Shown here: piece after piece, positions 27,150-35,903 of the stretch
How positions within the stretch are numbered: position 1 is the first letter of the stretch
Layout of the letters: each line of letters starts with the position of its first letter
Assembly (NCBI GenBank): GCA_018818065.1
Contig: JAHISV010000007.1
Span: 236,519-300,518 of the forward strand
Direction of reading: 5' to 3'
Source: Bacteroidota bacterium
Lineage (GTDB): Bacteria > Bacteroidota > Ignavibacteria > Ignavibacteriales > Melioribacteraceae
Length of the DNA: 64,000 nucleotides
Position numbers and translations under genes: made by a program
The notes under the pieces: generated by a model
Told to the model about the DNA's origin: nothing
What the model saw: the letters and a program-made list of their open reading frames with translations, nothing else
Databases searched by the model: none

Positions 27150-28505
27150 ATGTCTACCTTGATGGTGAGTGTATCTGGAATCAGAGGAATTGTTGGTAAT
27201 GGTCTTGATCCCAATGTTATTGTAAAATACGCTTCTGCTTATGCTGATTTTTGCGGCAAGGGTAAAATTATTGTTGGCAGTGATGGTAGAATTACCGGAG
27301 ACATGGTAAAGAATGTTCTTGTTGGCACCCTGCTGGCTAAGGGAAACGATGTGGTCGATATTGGTATCTGCCCGACACCAACAGTACTCTACAATGTTAC
27401 AAAATTAGGCGCCGTTGGCGGAATAGCAATTTCCGCGAGTCATAATCCCAATGAATGGAACGCATTGAAACTACTCAATGGTAAAGGTGAATTCTTAACC
27501 CTGGAAGAAAACGCTAAGATGATGGCAATGCTGGATTCTACTATGAACAGCTATAGAAAATGGGATCAATTAGGCTTCCTGAAAGAGTATGGTGAGGGAT
27601 TGCAAAACCACATGGAGGAAGTATTAAAACTAAAGCTCATTGATCAGGAGGCTCTGAGAAAAAGAAATTTCAAAGTTTTACTTGACTGTGTAAATGGAGC
27701 CGGAGCTTACATTATGCCTCAACTTCTTGCTGAATTAGGTTGTGAAGTAGTTGAGATGCACTGCGATAAAACCGGTATCTTCCCAAGGCTGCCTGAACCA
27801 ATTCCCGAAAACCTTGTGGATACAATGCAGGCTGTGATGGATAACAATGTTGATATTGGAATTGTTGTTGACCCCGACGTTGATCGGCTGGTTCTACTTA
27901 CGAATGAAGGGAATACCTTTGTTGAGGAAAACACAATAGTTCAAGCAACTAAATTCATCATATCAAAACAGCCCGGGAATGTTGTAGTAAATCTTTCCAC
28001 AACACGAGGCGTTGAAGATATAGCGAATATGTATAGTTCAAAACTGTATAGAACTCCGGTTGGCGAAGCAAATGTTGTAGCCGGTATGAAAAAGTACAAT
28101 GCTGTAATAGGTGGGGAAGGAAGCGGGGGCGTAATATATCCTGAACTTCAATATGGTCGTGATGCACTGGTTGGTACTGCCATAACTTTGCAACATCTGC
28201 TTGAATTCGGCGGAACATCTGCTGAATTAAAAAATAGTCTGCCAAAATATGAAATAGTAAAAAAGAAAATAAATGTCGGCGAAAGTAATCCTGATGAAGT
28301 AATTAGCATTTTAACTGACAAGTACTCTTATGCAAAATTCAATAATGATGACGGTTTGCGTGTGGACTTTGATGATCACTGGTTTCACTTAAGAAAATCT
28401 AATACAGAACCGATTATCAGATGCATTGTTGAAGCACGCGATAATAAACTTGCCGAGAAATATTCTTTGGCGTACATGAAGGAAATAAAATCAGCACTCA
28501 AATAA
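27150..28505 (+). CDS. glmM: Phosphoglucosamine mutase / phosphohexomutase
   Basis: Alpha-D-phosphohexomutase, most likely converting glucosamine-6-P to glucosamine-1-P for UDP-GlcNAc synthesis. Motifs: VSVSGIRGIVG at the N-terminus, the catalytic phosphoserine loop ISASHNPNEWNALK (near residue 100), the metal loop DPDVDRL, the sugar loop GEGSGGVIYPE and the phosphate-binding RKSNTEPIIR at the end. The frame opens further upstream, but ATG 27150 with GGAGGA just before it is the clear start (451 residues). A phosphomannomutase/phosphoglucomutase specificity is possible. Confidence 0.9.
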   Translation: MSTLMVSVSGIRGIVGNGLDPNVIVKYASAYADFCGKGKIIVGSDGRITGDMVKNVLVGTLLAKGNDVVDIGICPTPTVLYNVTKLGAVGGIAISASHNPNEWNALKLLNGKGEFLTLEENAKMMAMLDSTMNSYRKWDQLGFLKEYGEGLQNHMEEVLKLKLIDQEALRKRNFKVLLDCVNGAGAYIMPQLLAELGCEVVEMHCDKTGIFPRLPEPIPENLVDTMQAVMDNNVDIGIVVDPDVDRLVLLTNEGNTFVEENTIVQATKFIISKQPGNVVVNLSTTRGVEDIANMYSSKLYRTPVGEANVVAGMKKYNAVIGGEGSGGVIYPELQYGRDALVGTAITLQHLLEFGGTSAELKNSLPKYEIVKKKINVGESNPDEVISILTDKYSYAKFNNDDGLRVDFDDHWFHLRKSNTEPIIRCIVEARDNKLAEKYSLAYMKEIKSALK

Positions 28506-28508
28506 GAA

Positions 28509-28769
28509 TTACGTAGAATCCCATTTATCTTCCTCTATCCTGGGGAAGATAATTTTAGATTTTGTTCCCTTCCCTTTGCGGCTTTCAACTTCTATTCGGG
28601 CATCATTCAACTCACAGTAATTTTTAACCAGCAAAAGCCCCAGCCCGCTTCTTCCATGATTTCTAACATTCAGTATTTTTGAATTGATCCTCTCAAGACT
28701 TTTTAACTTTTGGATCAGGTCTTCAATTCTGGAGTCGAGTTGATCTTTTAGTTTATTTATAAAACCCAT
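28509..28769 (-). CDS. Orphan C-terminal histidine-kinase ATPase fragment
   Basis: 86 residues. The N-terminal half is a charged helix (coiled-coil-like LDSRIEDLIQKLKSLERI); the second half, GRSGLGLLLVKNYCELNDAR followed by IEVESRKGKGTKSKIIFP, matches the G2 box and last strand of a HATPase_c domain. The N and G1 boxes and the phospho-acceptor histidine are absent, so it cannot be a kinase. It may be a remnant of a decayed kinase or a small regulatory protein. Convergent with glmM, four bases between stops. Confidence 0.6.
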   Translation of the reverse strand: MGFINKLKDQLDSRIEDLIQKLKSLERINSKILNVRNHGRSGLGLLLVKNYCELNDARIEVESRKGKGTKSKIIFPRIEEDKWDST

Positions 28770-28891
28770 AAAATCCCATCATTATTTTAATCATGGAAAA
28801 CGCAGTTACCCTTAACAACAATGATTTTGTTCTATTAGGTCAGTAAATTTTTTAAAAATTTTACTTCAGATAAAATAGAAAGCGGATCAAA

Positions 28892-29800
28892 TTATGCTAG
28901 TTTTTGACGTTTTTTGAAATATTCCAAAAGCGCCTTATCCAGGAATTCATTCGTCAGAAGTAAATTATACTCAACTCCAATAGATCTGCATTCAGTTTGA
29001 ATCTGGTTAATAAATTGTCTAACCGCTTCCTGATACCCTTTTTGGATTTGTTGTGGCTGAGTAGTTATTTCTTCTCCTGTCTCCTTATCAACAAAGATTG
29101 TGTCGGAACTAAAAGAAAAGTCAACTTCGACAGGGTCGAGTAACTGAAAAACAATGACTTCGTTCTTCTTAAAATGAATGTGTTTGATTGCGGATAATAC
29201 TGAGTCAACTGAATCCATCAAATCAGAAATAATAATAACCAATCCCCTCTTCTTTAACTTTTCAGCAACAAGATTAAGACAGTAGGCAGTTTCAGTTTCT
29301 CCGGATGAAGAAATTTCAGTCAGTTTCTTGAGAATAACATTTTTGTGAGTTTTAATAGCCCTTGGAGCTATAAATTCATTTATTTTATCGGAGAATAAAA
29401 CCAACCCGGTAGCGTCTTTTTGGTTCAGCATCAGATGAGTAAGACTTGCAGCCAGCATCTTTCCGTAATGAAGTTTTGATACATTAGCCCCGGATTGAAA
29501 TTCCATGGATTTACTAACATCCAAAAGAATGTGAGAAATAAGATTGGTTTCTTCCTCAAAGCGTTTTATAAAATACTTGTCCGATCTGGCAAATATTTTC
29601 CAATCAATATTCTGAATACTATCACCGCTTTGATAGGGACGAAACTCACTGAATTCAGCACTGAAGCCATGGTAAGGGCTTTTGTGAAGCCCTACCATGA
29701 ATCCTTCTACAACTTTTTTAGAGATCAATTCCAGAGAGTTTAATTTCGATAAGTAAACAGGGTCCAGTAGTTTTTTATATTCGACTGAATTCTCTGACAC
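28892..29800 (-). CDS. DUF58 domain protein (vWA-like)
   Basis: 302-residue soluble protein of the DUF58 family, often found with MoxR ATPases and Bat proteins. The signature is the FSEFRPYQSGDSIQNIDWKI region (near residues 45-65), followed by a vWA-like fold with HILLDVSKSMEFQ (MIDAS-type DxSxS) and VIIISDLMDSVDS. It starts on the last base of the upstream lipoprotein gene (one-base overlap). No MoxR gene is in the window. Exact function unknown. Confidence 0.9.
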   Translation of the reverse strand: MSENSVEYKKLLDPVYLSKLNSLELISKKVVEGFMVGLHKSPYHGFSAEFSEFRPYQSGDSIQNIDWKIFARSDKYFIKRFEEETNLISHILLDVSKSMEFQSGANVSKLHYGKMLAASLTHLMLNQKDATGLVLFSDKINEFIAPRAIKTHKNVILKKLTEISSSGETETAYCLNLVAEKLKKRGLVIIISDLMDSVDSVLSAIKHIHFKKNEVIVFQLLDPVEVDFSFSSDTIFVDKETGEEITTQPQQIQKGYQEAVRQFINQIQTECRSIGVEYNLLLTNEFLDKALLEYFKKRQKLA

Positions 29801-30309
29801 TATTTCTGATTTATTTTTTCTTGCAGTATTTCTTCGGGAGACTTACCAAGATTATCCAGCTCTGCTCTTGCAGATACAGCCAACTCATGATCCGGGTATC
29901 TTTCAATGAATTTAACATATGCATCTTTGGCAGCATCAAGGTTTTTTAATTCATTAGCTTGCAAAAATGCTATCATGAATAAGGCATTAACCGCCTGCAT
30001 ACTGTCAGGATAGGATTCATAAACATCAGTATAAAATTTTACTGCTTCATTCAAACTTTCTGATTTGGAAATGTTTGGCACAACAAATCCCTGATACATT
30101 TTTCCCATCTCAAATTTAACGGCTGCTAAATAATTACTTTCAGGGAAATCGTTGCTCAGAGTTTTAAAATCTGCCAAAGCTGCCTGGTAATCACCTTCAG
30201 TAATTTTTTGCTTAGCTGATTCATAAAGTGATTTATCTGTTGTGTTTGAACATGCCGCTACAAAAATCAAAAGGAAAATTGTAACCAAAACTCTGTTGAT
30301 TTGCATCAT
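29800..30309 (-). CDS. TPR lipoprotein, BamD/YfiO-like
   Basis: 169 residues with a lipoprotein signal (lipobox FVAAC near residue 20) and tetratricopeptide repeats: YESAKQKITEGDYQAALADF, then FYTDVYESYPDSMQAVNAL and AYVKFIERYPDHELA. The layout resembles outer-membrane assembly lipoprotein BamD but it is shorter (BamD is about 245). It may be a BamD relative or a general TPR lipoprotein. Translationally coupled to the DUF58 gene. Confidence 0.78.
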   Translation of the reverse strand: MMQINRVLVTIFLLIFVAACSNTTDKSLYESAKQKITEGDYQAALADFKTLSNDFPESNYLAAVKFEMGKMYQGFVVPNISKSESLNEAVKFYTDVYESYPDSMQAVNALFMIAFLQANELKNLDAAKDAYVKFIERYPDHELAVSARAELDNLGKSPEEILQEKINQK

Positions 30310-30431
30310 TAGTATTCCGCTATTTGTGAAAGTTATTCAAATAATTTACTGCCTAATATAACTACTCTGGGGATATTAGGAAATAGAATTATTGCTCATT
30401 AAAAACGTTTAATTATTAAGATAATTTAAGT

Positions 30432-31403
30432 TCAATTTGATGTGGTAATTGCAGGAATTTTTGAAAAGTGCTTTGAAAATTGATTGCAAAGTGTTGCTCT
30501 CTGAAACTGATTATATTTTAAGGGAGTAAAATCCGTAATCAGCAAGTTAGCGCCCAAATTGAAACCTCGCTCATTTTTTTGAGTCCCGGCGATGTAACCT
30601 ACGGGCAAAGCTGCAATCATAGTATTTTGAAGAAGTATTCTTGCCAGCGCAATAGTTTTAAGAGTAATAAACCTACTGTCTCTCAAATCATTTTTTAGTC
30701 CTTTAAAAAGTTCGGTTACAAAAGGAATAAAAATAATTGACTCAGCTTTGGCTTCTTTTAAATAAAAAAGTATTTTAGCAATTTCTTCAGGCGTCTGATT
30801 CGGAATTCCAATTAATGTTGTAAGTCCAAGTTGATAGTCAGCCTTTCTAAGGTGTTCAGCTTGATCCTTTATAACAGAAAACTGCTCAGAATATTCTTTA
30901 ATCCCTGAAATATTTTTAGGAATTTCAGTATTCTTTATCAGGTATCCTTCAGCTCCTGAAAGACTCCATACCTTATAATCAGTGTTTCTTCTTTCGCCCA
31001 AACTTAGCCATATCTCAGCATTACTTTTTTTCTTAATGGAAAAAATAATGTAAGATATCAAATCTGCATCATAATAATCATCCGAACCTGACTGAAGAAT
31101 TATTTTTTTAATTCCATTATTTGTAATTTGATTAGCAGCTGAAATAATCTCGTCAGGATCCATCCTATATTTCTCTGACGTCAAATTTTCTATGGTAACA
31201 TTACAAAATGAACAATTTTCGCTGCAATGATTTGAAAATTCTATAACCCCGGCTGCCTGAATTTCGTCTGTAGAAAATTGCCTTCTTATGGCATTTGCTC
31301 TATTGAACAACTGAGTCATATGATTAGAATCATCATCCATCAGAATTGAAACAACCTCATCAATTTCCAAGTTATCGCTATTTATAATTTTGTTAAAGTT
31401 CAT
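30432..31403 (-). CDS. Radical SAM protein of the HydE/BioB/PylB group
   Basis: 323 residues. The cluster motif CSENCSFC (near residue 60, within IEFSNHCSENCSFCNV) follows a helical opening like HydE and BioB. KYRMDPDEI, KKIILQSGSDD and the C-terminal GFNLGANLLITDFTPLKY parallel HydE. No HydF, HydG, hydrogenase, biotin or pyrrolysine genes are nearby. The HydE assignment is therefore tentative; it may act in another pathway. Stands alone with AT-rich flanks. Confidence 0.75.
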   Translation of the reverse strand: MNFNKIINSDNLEIDEVVSILMDDDSNHMTQLFNRANAIRRQFSTDEIQAAGVIEFSNHCSENCSFCNVTIENLTSEKYRMDPDEIISAANQITNNGIKKIILQSGSDDYYDADLISYIIFSIKKKSNAEIWLSLGERRNTDYKVWSLSGAEGYLIKNTEIPKNISGIKEYSEQFSVIKDQAEHLRKADYQLGLTTLIGIPNQTPEEIAKILFYLKEAKAESIIFIPFVTELFKGLKNDLRDSRFITLKTIALARILLQNTMIAALPVGYIAGTQKNERGFNLGANLLITDFTPLKYNQFQRATLCNQFSKHFSKIPAITTSN

Positions 31404-31604
31404 TATATGTATGTTGAATACCTCATGATTTCCAAATTTCTGATAAATAGATTGTTAAATTGAGTGCAATATGCATACCAACGCTAATATTAGTTTTTAG
31501 GGGAAAAAGGCTCATTTATTGAGTATAAATTTCTTAAAAAAGAGAATTTAGATTAGGTTTTGTAAAAAAGGTTTAAGAAATGAATGGTTTTCACGAAAAC
31601 ACAC

Positions 31605-32546
31605 TTATTCAACGGCATTTTCTACTAATTCTATCAAGCATCTTGAAGAATTAAGTTTACAATCTATTCCCCATGGAATTGTAAGGCTATCAGCAACATG
31701 TCCGTGATTAAAATTGTAAATAACTGGGATTTTTAAGGAACCAAGATGATCTGCGATAACTTCATTAAGTGTTAGAGAGTTCTTTGAACCTTCTGATTCA
31801 TAGCAATTAACAAATCTGCCTAAAACTATGCCTTTTAGCTTATTAAATGCCCCTGTCAGCTTTAGGTGTGCGAGCATCCTGTCAATTCTATAAGGAGCTT
31901 CTCTAATTTCCTCAATTAATAGTATTGCATCGTTGAAAAGTGGCAGATAGTCAGTACCTGCCAGTGAAGTCAGAATTGATAAGTTTCCACCAAGAAGTTT
32001 ACCTTCTCCTCGTCCTTTGTTAAGCATATAATATTTTTCATTCTCCGGATTTACAATTTTACCAATTTTCTTAGAATTGGTAATCATTTTCCAAAAATTT
32101 TCTTCAGTGTAAGGATTAATCTCCCCTCCAAAATCAACTGCCAGCATCGGTCCGGCAAAAGTAACCAGTCTGCTCTTTTGATATATAGCCATTTGCAGGG
32201 CGGTAATGTCGCTGAATCCAACAAAGATTTTAGGGTTGTTACGTATCAATTTATAGTCAATTTTATCTAATAATCTGTGTGAACCGTAACCACCTCTAAC
32301 ACAAATTATTGCTTTCACATCCTTATTCCGGAACATCGAGTGTATATCTTCCAGCCTTTCATGATCCTCACCGGCAAGATACCCTTTCTTCGAATATACA
32401 TGTTTACCAATCTCTACTCTGTACCCAAGGCTTTCCAGGTATCTAACACCATTTTCAATCCTTGTACTATCCTCTGGCGGTGATGAAGGTGCAATAATGC
32501 CAATCACATCGTTTTTCTCTAGTCTTTTGGGTTTAATTATTCTCAT
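31605..32546 (-). CDS. LD-carboxypeptidase (peptidase family S66)
   Basis: Cleaves the terminal D-Ala from murein tetrapeptides during cell-wall recycling. Motifs: IAPSSPPED near the N-terminus, the nucleophile region CVRGGYGSHRLLD (Ser near 108), FVGFSDITALQ, the acidic LLIEEIREAPYRIDRMLAHL and the catalytic His in FNHGHVADS. The 313-residue length is normal for this family. No signal peptide is seen, consistent with the cytoplasmic recycling enzyme. Single gene. Confidence 0.92.
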   Translation of the reverse strand: MRIIKPKRLEKNDVIGIIAPSSPPEDSTRIENGVRYLESLGYRVEIGKHVYSKKGYLAGEDHERLEDIHSMFRNKDVKAIICVRGGYGSHRLLDKIDYKLIRNNPKIFVGFSDITALQMAIYQKSRLVTFAGPMLAVDFGGEINPYTEENFWKMITNSKKIGKIVNPENEKYYMLNKGRGEGKLLGGNLSILTSLAGTDYLPLFNDAILLIEEIREAPYRIDRMLAHLKLTGAFNKLKGIVLGRFVNCYESEGSKNSLTLNEVIADHLGSLKIPVIYNFNHGHVADSLTIPWGIDCKLNSSRCLIELVENAVE

Positions 32547-32855
32547 TTAATCAAAACCTCTTTATATATTTTTTAGAAGTTAATAAATATCATTATCAAT
32601 GTAAAATAGATCCTAACCACCTATGGAATAAAATATAGGTCCAGTGTTTTAACGTTTTGTTAAATTAATTACACCTACAGATACTAACTCTGAAAAATAT
32701 TTAAAACAGATTTAAAATTAGATTTTGATGCATAATGGGAATGGGAAAACAGAAAAGTCTAAAATCATTAATTATTGCAATTATTTAATTACAACAAGTA
32801 ACACATACTAAGACAGGCCTCGGAATAAATCAATATGTTTAATTGACATGGAAAA
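32547..32855. other. Intergenic region, nothing recognised
   Basis: 309 bases of AT-rich sequence upstream of the LD-carboxypeptidase gene and downstream of the acyltransferase gene. It presumably holds the carboxypeptidase promoter. I see no RNA gene, strong hairpin or credible reading frame. Confidence 0.5.
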
Positions 32856-33659
32856 TTAGATTACAAGTTCAGGTCTACCCCACTCAGTCAGCTTTCCGGC
32901 AATAAAATCAATTACCTGCTCGTGTTCCTCCTGCCCCTTAGATTCCACATTGATAGGAGCGCCAAAAGCAAAGTGAGTAGGCTTTGAGGGATCAATTTTG
33001 CCAAAATCTTTTAGTCTTTTCCCGTTGCTCCACGCATCGGTTAGGACTGCAAAGGGAATTACCGGCACATTATTTTTTTTTGCAAGTTTTACACCAAGAG
33101 AGTTAAACTCGCTGGCAATAAATTGAACACTTCTTGTTTTTTGAGGAAATATTAGGATCGATTTACCCTTGCCCAGTCTTTCAGCACCCTCTTCCATCAT
33201 AATTTTTAGATCTTCCCGAGGATTGGTTCTGCCGACCACAATAGGTTCACGCGCCATTACAACATCACTAAATATTGGGTAAGTTGCTAATTCCTTTTTA
33301 ACTACATAGCAAAATGGTTTCACAGGTTGAATCATAGTAACAGGCAGCATTGTCTCCATGGAACTCATGTGATTACCAATTATCACCGCCGGTCCTTCAA
33401 GATTCCGTAGGTGTTGCATTCCTTCTATGTTAACAACAACTCCGGAGGTTTCAATAGCTTCAAAAATATCCAGTGCCGAATTGGCCCACGCATATTCATT
33501 GTATTCTCCCTTACGTGCTGTTTTGGAACCGCCATATATAATCTTTGTAAGCCTGGGGTAAAATGAAAGTGTTGGTCCAAATAAATTAAGAGTCCGAACA
33601 CTTTTATCAGTTTTATAAGTATCATTTTCTGCCAATATTCTACGGTAGCTGTTTTGCAT
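32856..33659 (-). CDS. PlsC-like 1-acylglycerol-3-phosphate acyltransferase family protein
   Basis: 267-residue acyltransferase of the LPLAT fold. The block I motif is NHMSSMET, i.e. H-x4-E where most members have H-x4-D. The block III motif reads FPQKTRS rather than FPEGTRS. A VPVIPFAVLTDAW segment matches block IV. These substitutions suggest a divergent subfamily whose activity or substrate may differ from PlsC. No strong signal peptide; membrane association is likely. Single minus-strand gene beside the tRNA cluster. Confidence 0.78.
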   Translation of the reverse strand: MQNSYRRILAENDTYKTDKSVRTLNLFGPTLSFYPRLTKIIYGGSKTARKGEYNEYAWANSALDIFEAIETSGVVVNIEGMQHLRNLEGPAVIIGNHMSSMETMLPVTMIQPVKPFCYVVKKELATYPIFSDVVMAREPIVVGRTNPREDLKIMMEEGAERLGKGKSILIFPQKTRSVQFIASEFNSLGVKLAKKNNVPVIPFAVLTDAWSNGKRLKDFGKIDPSKPTHFAFGAPINVESKGQEEHEQVIDFIAGKLTEWGRPELVI

Positions 33660-33895
33660 CTTACCTTCCTAAAATGAGGCTGTAAGTTAACAATTGATAT
33701 ATTTTTTAACAACGAAAGAATATAAATAATGTTGAGTGAAATTTTGAAGGATTTATTACTCAAGAAGATTCATTATACAAATAGGTTATAACCAAAACAT
33801 CATATTTTGATCTAATTCAGGATTTCACACAACTTAACCAGATACAAGCCGATCGGTTGAAAATAAAAACCATTTTTGAAAATACTAATAGTTTC

Positions 33896-34030
33896 GTGAC
33901 ACCAAAGTGGATTCTCCCATTGGGACTGCTTCGGAGGAACCACTATTACTGCTGGAGCTCAACCAAAGAATAAACAATAATAATTGTCGATTTAAAACAA
34001 AAAAAACTTATCAGAAATTGATAAGGCTTT
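33896..34030 (-). repeat. Decayed tRNA-Glu 3' half plus terminator, distal copy
   Basis: On the minus strand this repeats, with divergence, the tRNA-Glu sequence from the anticodon loop (GAGCTCCAGCAGTAATAGTGG) to the 3' end (GAATCCACTTTGGTGTCA). A 23-base GC-rich hairpin segment (CTCCGAAGCAG...) interrupts the T-loop. Its upstream end carries a copy of the tRNA-Glu terminator (CTTATCAATTTCTGATAAG then eight T). Offset from the next copy is 135 bases. Confidence 0.75.
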
Positions 34031-34164
34031 GTGACCCAAGGGGATTCTCCCATAGGGACTCCCTCGGAGGAACACATATTCCCGCCTGAGTTCAACCTGC
34101 AATTCACCAACAAAAATCACCAATTCAAAACAGAAAAACCTTACCAGAAACTGATAAGGTTTTG
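34031..34164 (-). repeat. Decayed tRNA-Glu 3' half plus terminator, proximal copy
   Basis: Second copy, offset 133 bases from the intact tRNA-Glu. It reads CTCAGGCGGGAATATGTGTTC, then a T-loop insert (CTCCGAGGGAGTCCCTATGG), then GAATCCCCTTGGGTCA. Includes the tRNA-Glu terminator at 34134-34161. The tandem pattern downstream of an intact tRNA is what repeated site-specific integration, or tandem duplication, would leave. Confidence 0.78.
34134..34161 (-). terminator. Terminator of the tRNA operon
   Basis: Minus-strand arms AACCTTATCAG / CTGGTAAGGTT (one G-U pair, three-base loop) followed by T, directly after tRNA-Glu, the last tRNA of the Pro-Arg-His-Glu cluster. Confidence 0.82.
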
Positions 34165-34236
34165 TGACCCCAAGGGGATTCGAACCCCTATTACCGCCGT
34201 GAAAGGGCGAGGTCCTAACCGTTAGACGATGGGGCC
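34165..34236 (-). tRNA. tRNA-Glu (anticodon TTC)
   Basis: 72-base cloverleaf read on the minus strand: acceptor GGCCCCA pairing with TGGGGTC plus discriminator A; D-arm CGTCTAACGGTTAGGACC; anticodon loop CTTTCAC; T-arm AGGGGTTCGAATCCCCT. CCA is not encoded. Last of four clustered tRNA genes. Confidence 0.97.
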
Positions 34237-34259
34237 AGTCAGGACAAAAAAAATGTTTG

Positions 34260-34334
34260 GGTGAGTGATGGGATTTGAACCCACGACCTTCTGGGCCACA
34301 ACCAGACGCTCTAACCAACTGAGCTACACCCACC
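34260..34334 (-). tRNA. tRNA-His (anticodon GTG)
   Basis: Acceptor GTGGGTG pairs with CACTCAC; an extra 5' G (G-1) faces discriminator C, the hallmark of tRNA-His. Anticodon loop TTGTGGC, T-arm CGTGGGTTCAAATCCCATC. CCA not encoded. Confidence 0.97.
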
Positions 34335-34337
34335 ATT

Positions 34338-34414
34338 TGGTACGCCAGAGAGGATTCGAACCTCTGACCTACGGTTTAGAAGACCGTTGCTCTATCCTGC
34401 TGAGCTACTGGCGC
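34338..34414 (-). tRNA. tRNA-Arg (anticodon TCT)
   Basis: Acceptor GCGCCAG pairs with CTGGCGT; anticodon loop CTTCTAA; T-arm AGAGGTTCGAATCCTCT. The 3' end reads ACCA, so CCA is genome-encoded, unlike its neighbours. Confidence 0.97.
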
Positions 34415-34450
34415 TCATTCATCAAACTCACAAGAACAAGATTGGTTTTG

Positions 34451-34525
34451 TCGGGGCGGCAGGATTCGAACCTGCGACCTCCTGCTCCCAAAGCAGGCGC
34501 GCTGACCGGACTACGCTACGCCCCG
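34451..34525 (-). tRNA. tRNA-Pro (anticodon TGG)
   Basis: Acceptor CGGGGCG pairs with CGCCCCG, discriminator A; anticodon loop TTTGGGA; T-arm GCAGGTTCGAATCCTGC. First gene of the minus-strand tRNA cluster. CCA not encoded. Confidence 0.97.
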
Positions 34526-34675
34526 AATAACTAAACTTTCACTATAATAAAGAACTTCCAACAGAGACTTACAAAACTATTGTATTAGATCTAAAATGTC
34601 AAATTATTTCCAACATTTTTTACATCATTCGTACATTATTTATATCTTTGTGTTCAATCTCTTTTCAGGTATGGT

Positions 34676-35902
34676 ATGCATTTCCCATTTTTCGTATCTA
34701 AAAAATATATAGCACACAAGGGAGACAAAAAATTCATCTCACTTATATCTATGATTACGATTATTGGAATTTCATTAGGTGTGGCGATTCTTATTATTAC
34801 TCTTTCAATCCTTGATGGATTCGAAAAAACTATCACTGAGAAAGTTATCAACTTCAACTCTCACATAAAAATAACCTCGTTTGGTAATAGAAATCTTGAC
34901 GAAAGTGATGAGAATGTTTTTAAAATTAAAAATCTGCTTGGTGAAAACTTCAAAGATATTTCCCCTTTCCTTTCAAAACTTGCCATAATAAAATCAAAAA
35001 CAAGTTCCGAGGGGATAACGCTTCTTGGTATTAAAACAGATTCCTGCAATATTGATTTTGATCAGATTCTGATTAAAGGAAATATTCAAGAGTTTGAAAA
35101 TAAATTATCACCTAAAATAATTTTAGGAGCCAAGTTGGCGGAAAAATTATTTATTAAACTTGGTGATTCAGTAACCATATTCAGTTTAAGCAATGATAAA
35201 ATTCCTTCGCAAGAAAATCCTCCTGGTATATTGCAATTTATAGTCTCGGGAATCTATCAGAGTGGCATGAAAGAATATGATGATGTTTATGCCTATGTTG
35301 ATATTAACGTACTAAGAAAAGAATTAAACCTCGGAGAAGTAATTTCAGGTTATAACATCCAGATAAAGGACGTTTCTGCTGCTGATAGCCTCTCAATGTA
35401 CCTGCAGGAAGAATTAAGTTATCCTCATTACGTGAGATCAATATTTAGCCTTCATCGAAATATATTTACCTGGCTTGATTTACAAAAAAAACCAATTCCC
35501 ATTATCCTGGGCTTAATAATAATTGTTGCTATATTTAATATAGTTGGGACCATACTTATAAATGTTTTGGAGAAGACCAAAGAGATTGGGATTCTTAAAT
35601 CCCTTGGTTCAACAAAGAGACAAATAATAAGCATCTTCACCCTTCAGGGGGCATTCCTGGGCTTTGTAGGTATTGTTATAGGGAATGTTCTGGCAATTTT
35701 ATTAAGCAGTCTTCAGATGAGATATGAAATAATTTCGATACCGGAATCGGTCTATTATCTTTCCAAAGTACCAATTGACATAAGTCTTTTTAATTACATG
35801 TTAATTTCCGGACTGGCATTTGTTCTCTGCCTGGCAGCCTCATTTATTCCCAGTTTTATTGCAGCACAAGTTAAACCAGTTTCCGCCATGAAATTTGATT
35901 GA
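34676..35902 (+). CDS. Lipoprotein-releasing ABC permease (LolC/LolE family), first copy
   Basis: 408-residue inner-membrane permease of the FtsX/LolCE type that helps extract lipoproteins toward the outer membrane. TM1 near residues 23-47 (ISMITIIGISLGVAILIITL), a large periplasmic domain to about 265, then three TM helices with the conserved coupling sequence EKTKEIGILKSLGSTKRQI. It ends AAQVKPVSAMKFD. A second permease and the ATPase follow directly, giving a permease-permease-ATPase unit. Confidence 0.92.
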   Translation: MHFPFFVSKKYIAHKGDKKFISLISMITIIGISLGVAILIITLSILDGFEKTITEKVINFNSHIKITSFGNRNLDESDENVFKIKNLLGENFKDISPFLSKLAIIKSKTSSEGITLLGIKTDSCNIDFDQILIKGNIQEFENKLSPKIILGAKLAEKLFIKLGDSVTIFSLSNDKIPSQENPPGILQFIVSGIYQSGMKEYDDVYAYVDINVLRKELNLGEVISGYNIQIKDVSAADSLSMYLQEELSYPHYVRSIFSLHRNIFTWLDLQKKPIPIILGLIIIVAIFNIVGTILINVLEKTKEIGILKSLGSTKRQIISIFTLQGAFLGFVGIVIGNVLAILLSSLQMRYEIISIPESVYYLSKVPIDISLFNYMLISGLAFVLCLAASFIPSFIAAQVKPVSAMKFD

Positions 35903-35903
35903 T

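Noticed and set aside
30432..31403. Calling the radical SAM gene biotin synthase or PylB
   Set aside because: The C-terminal motifs are closer to HydE, and no biotin or pyrrolysine genes occur in the window.
34265..34534. Plus-strand frame across the tRNA cluster (GFEPTTF, RQRGFEPLTYG type peptide)
   Set aside because: It is the well-known artefact of translating tRNA T-arms and anticodon arms; the tRNA genes explain the sequence.
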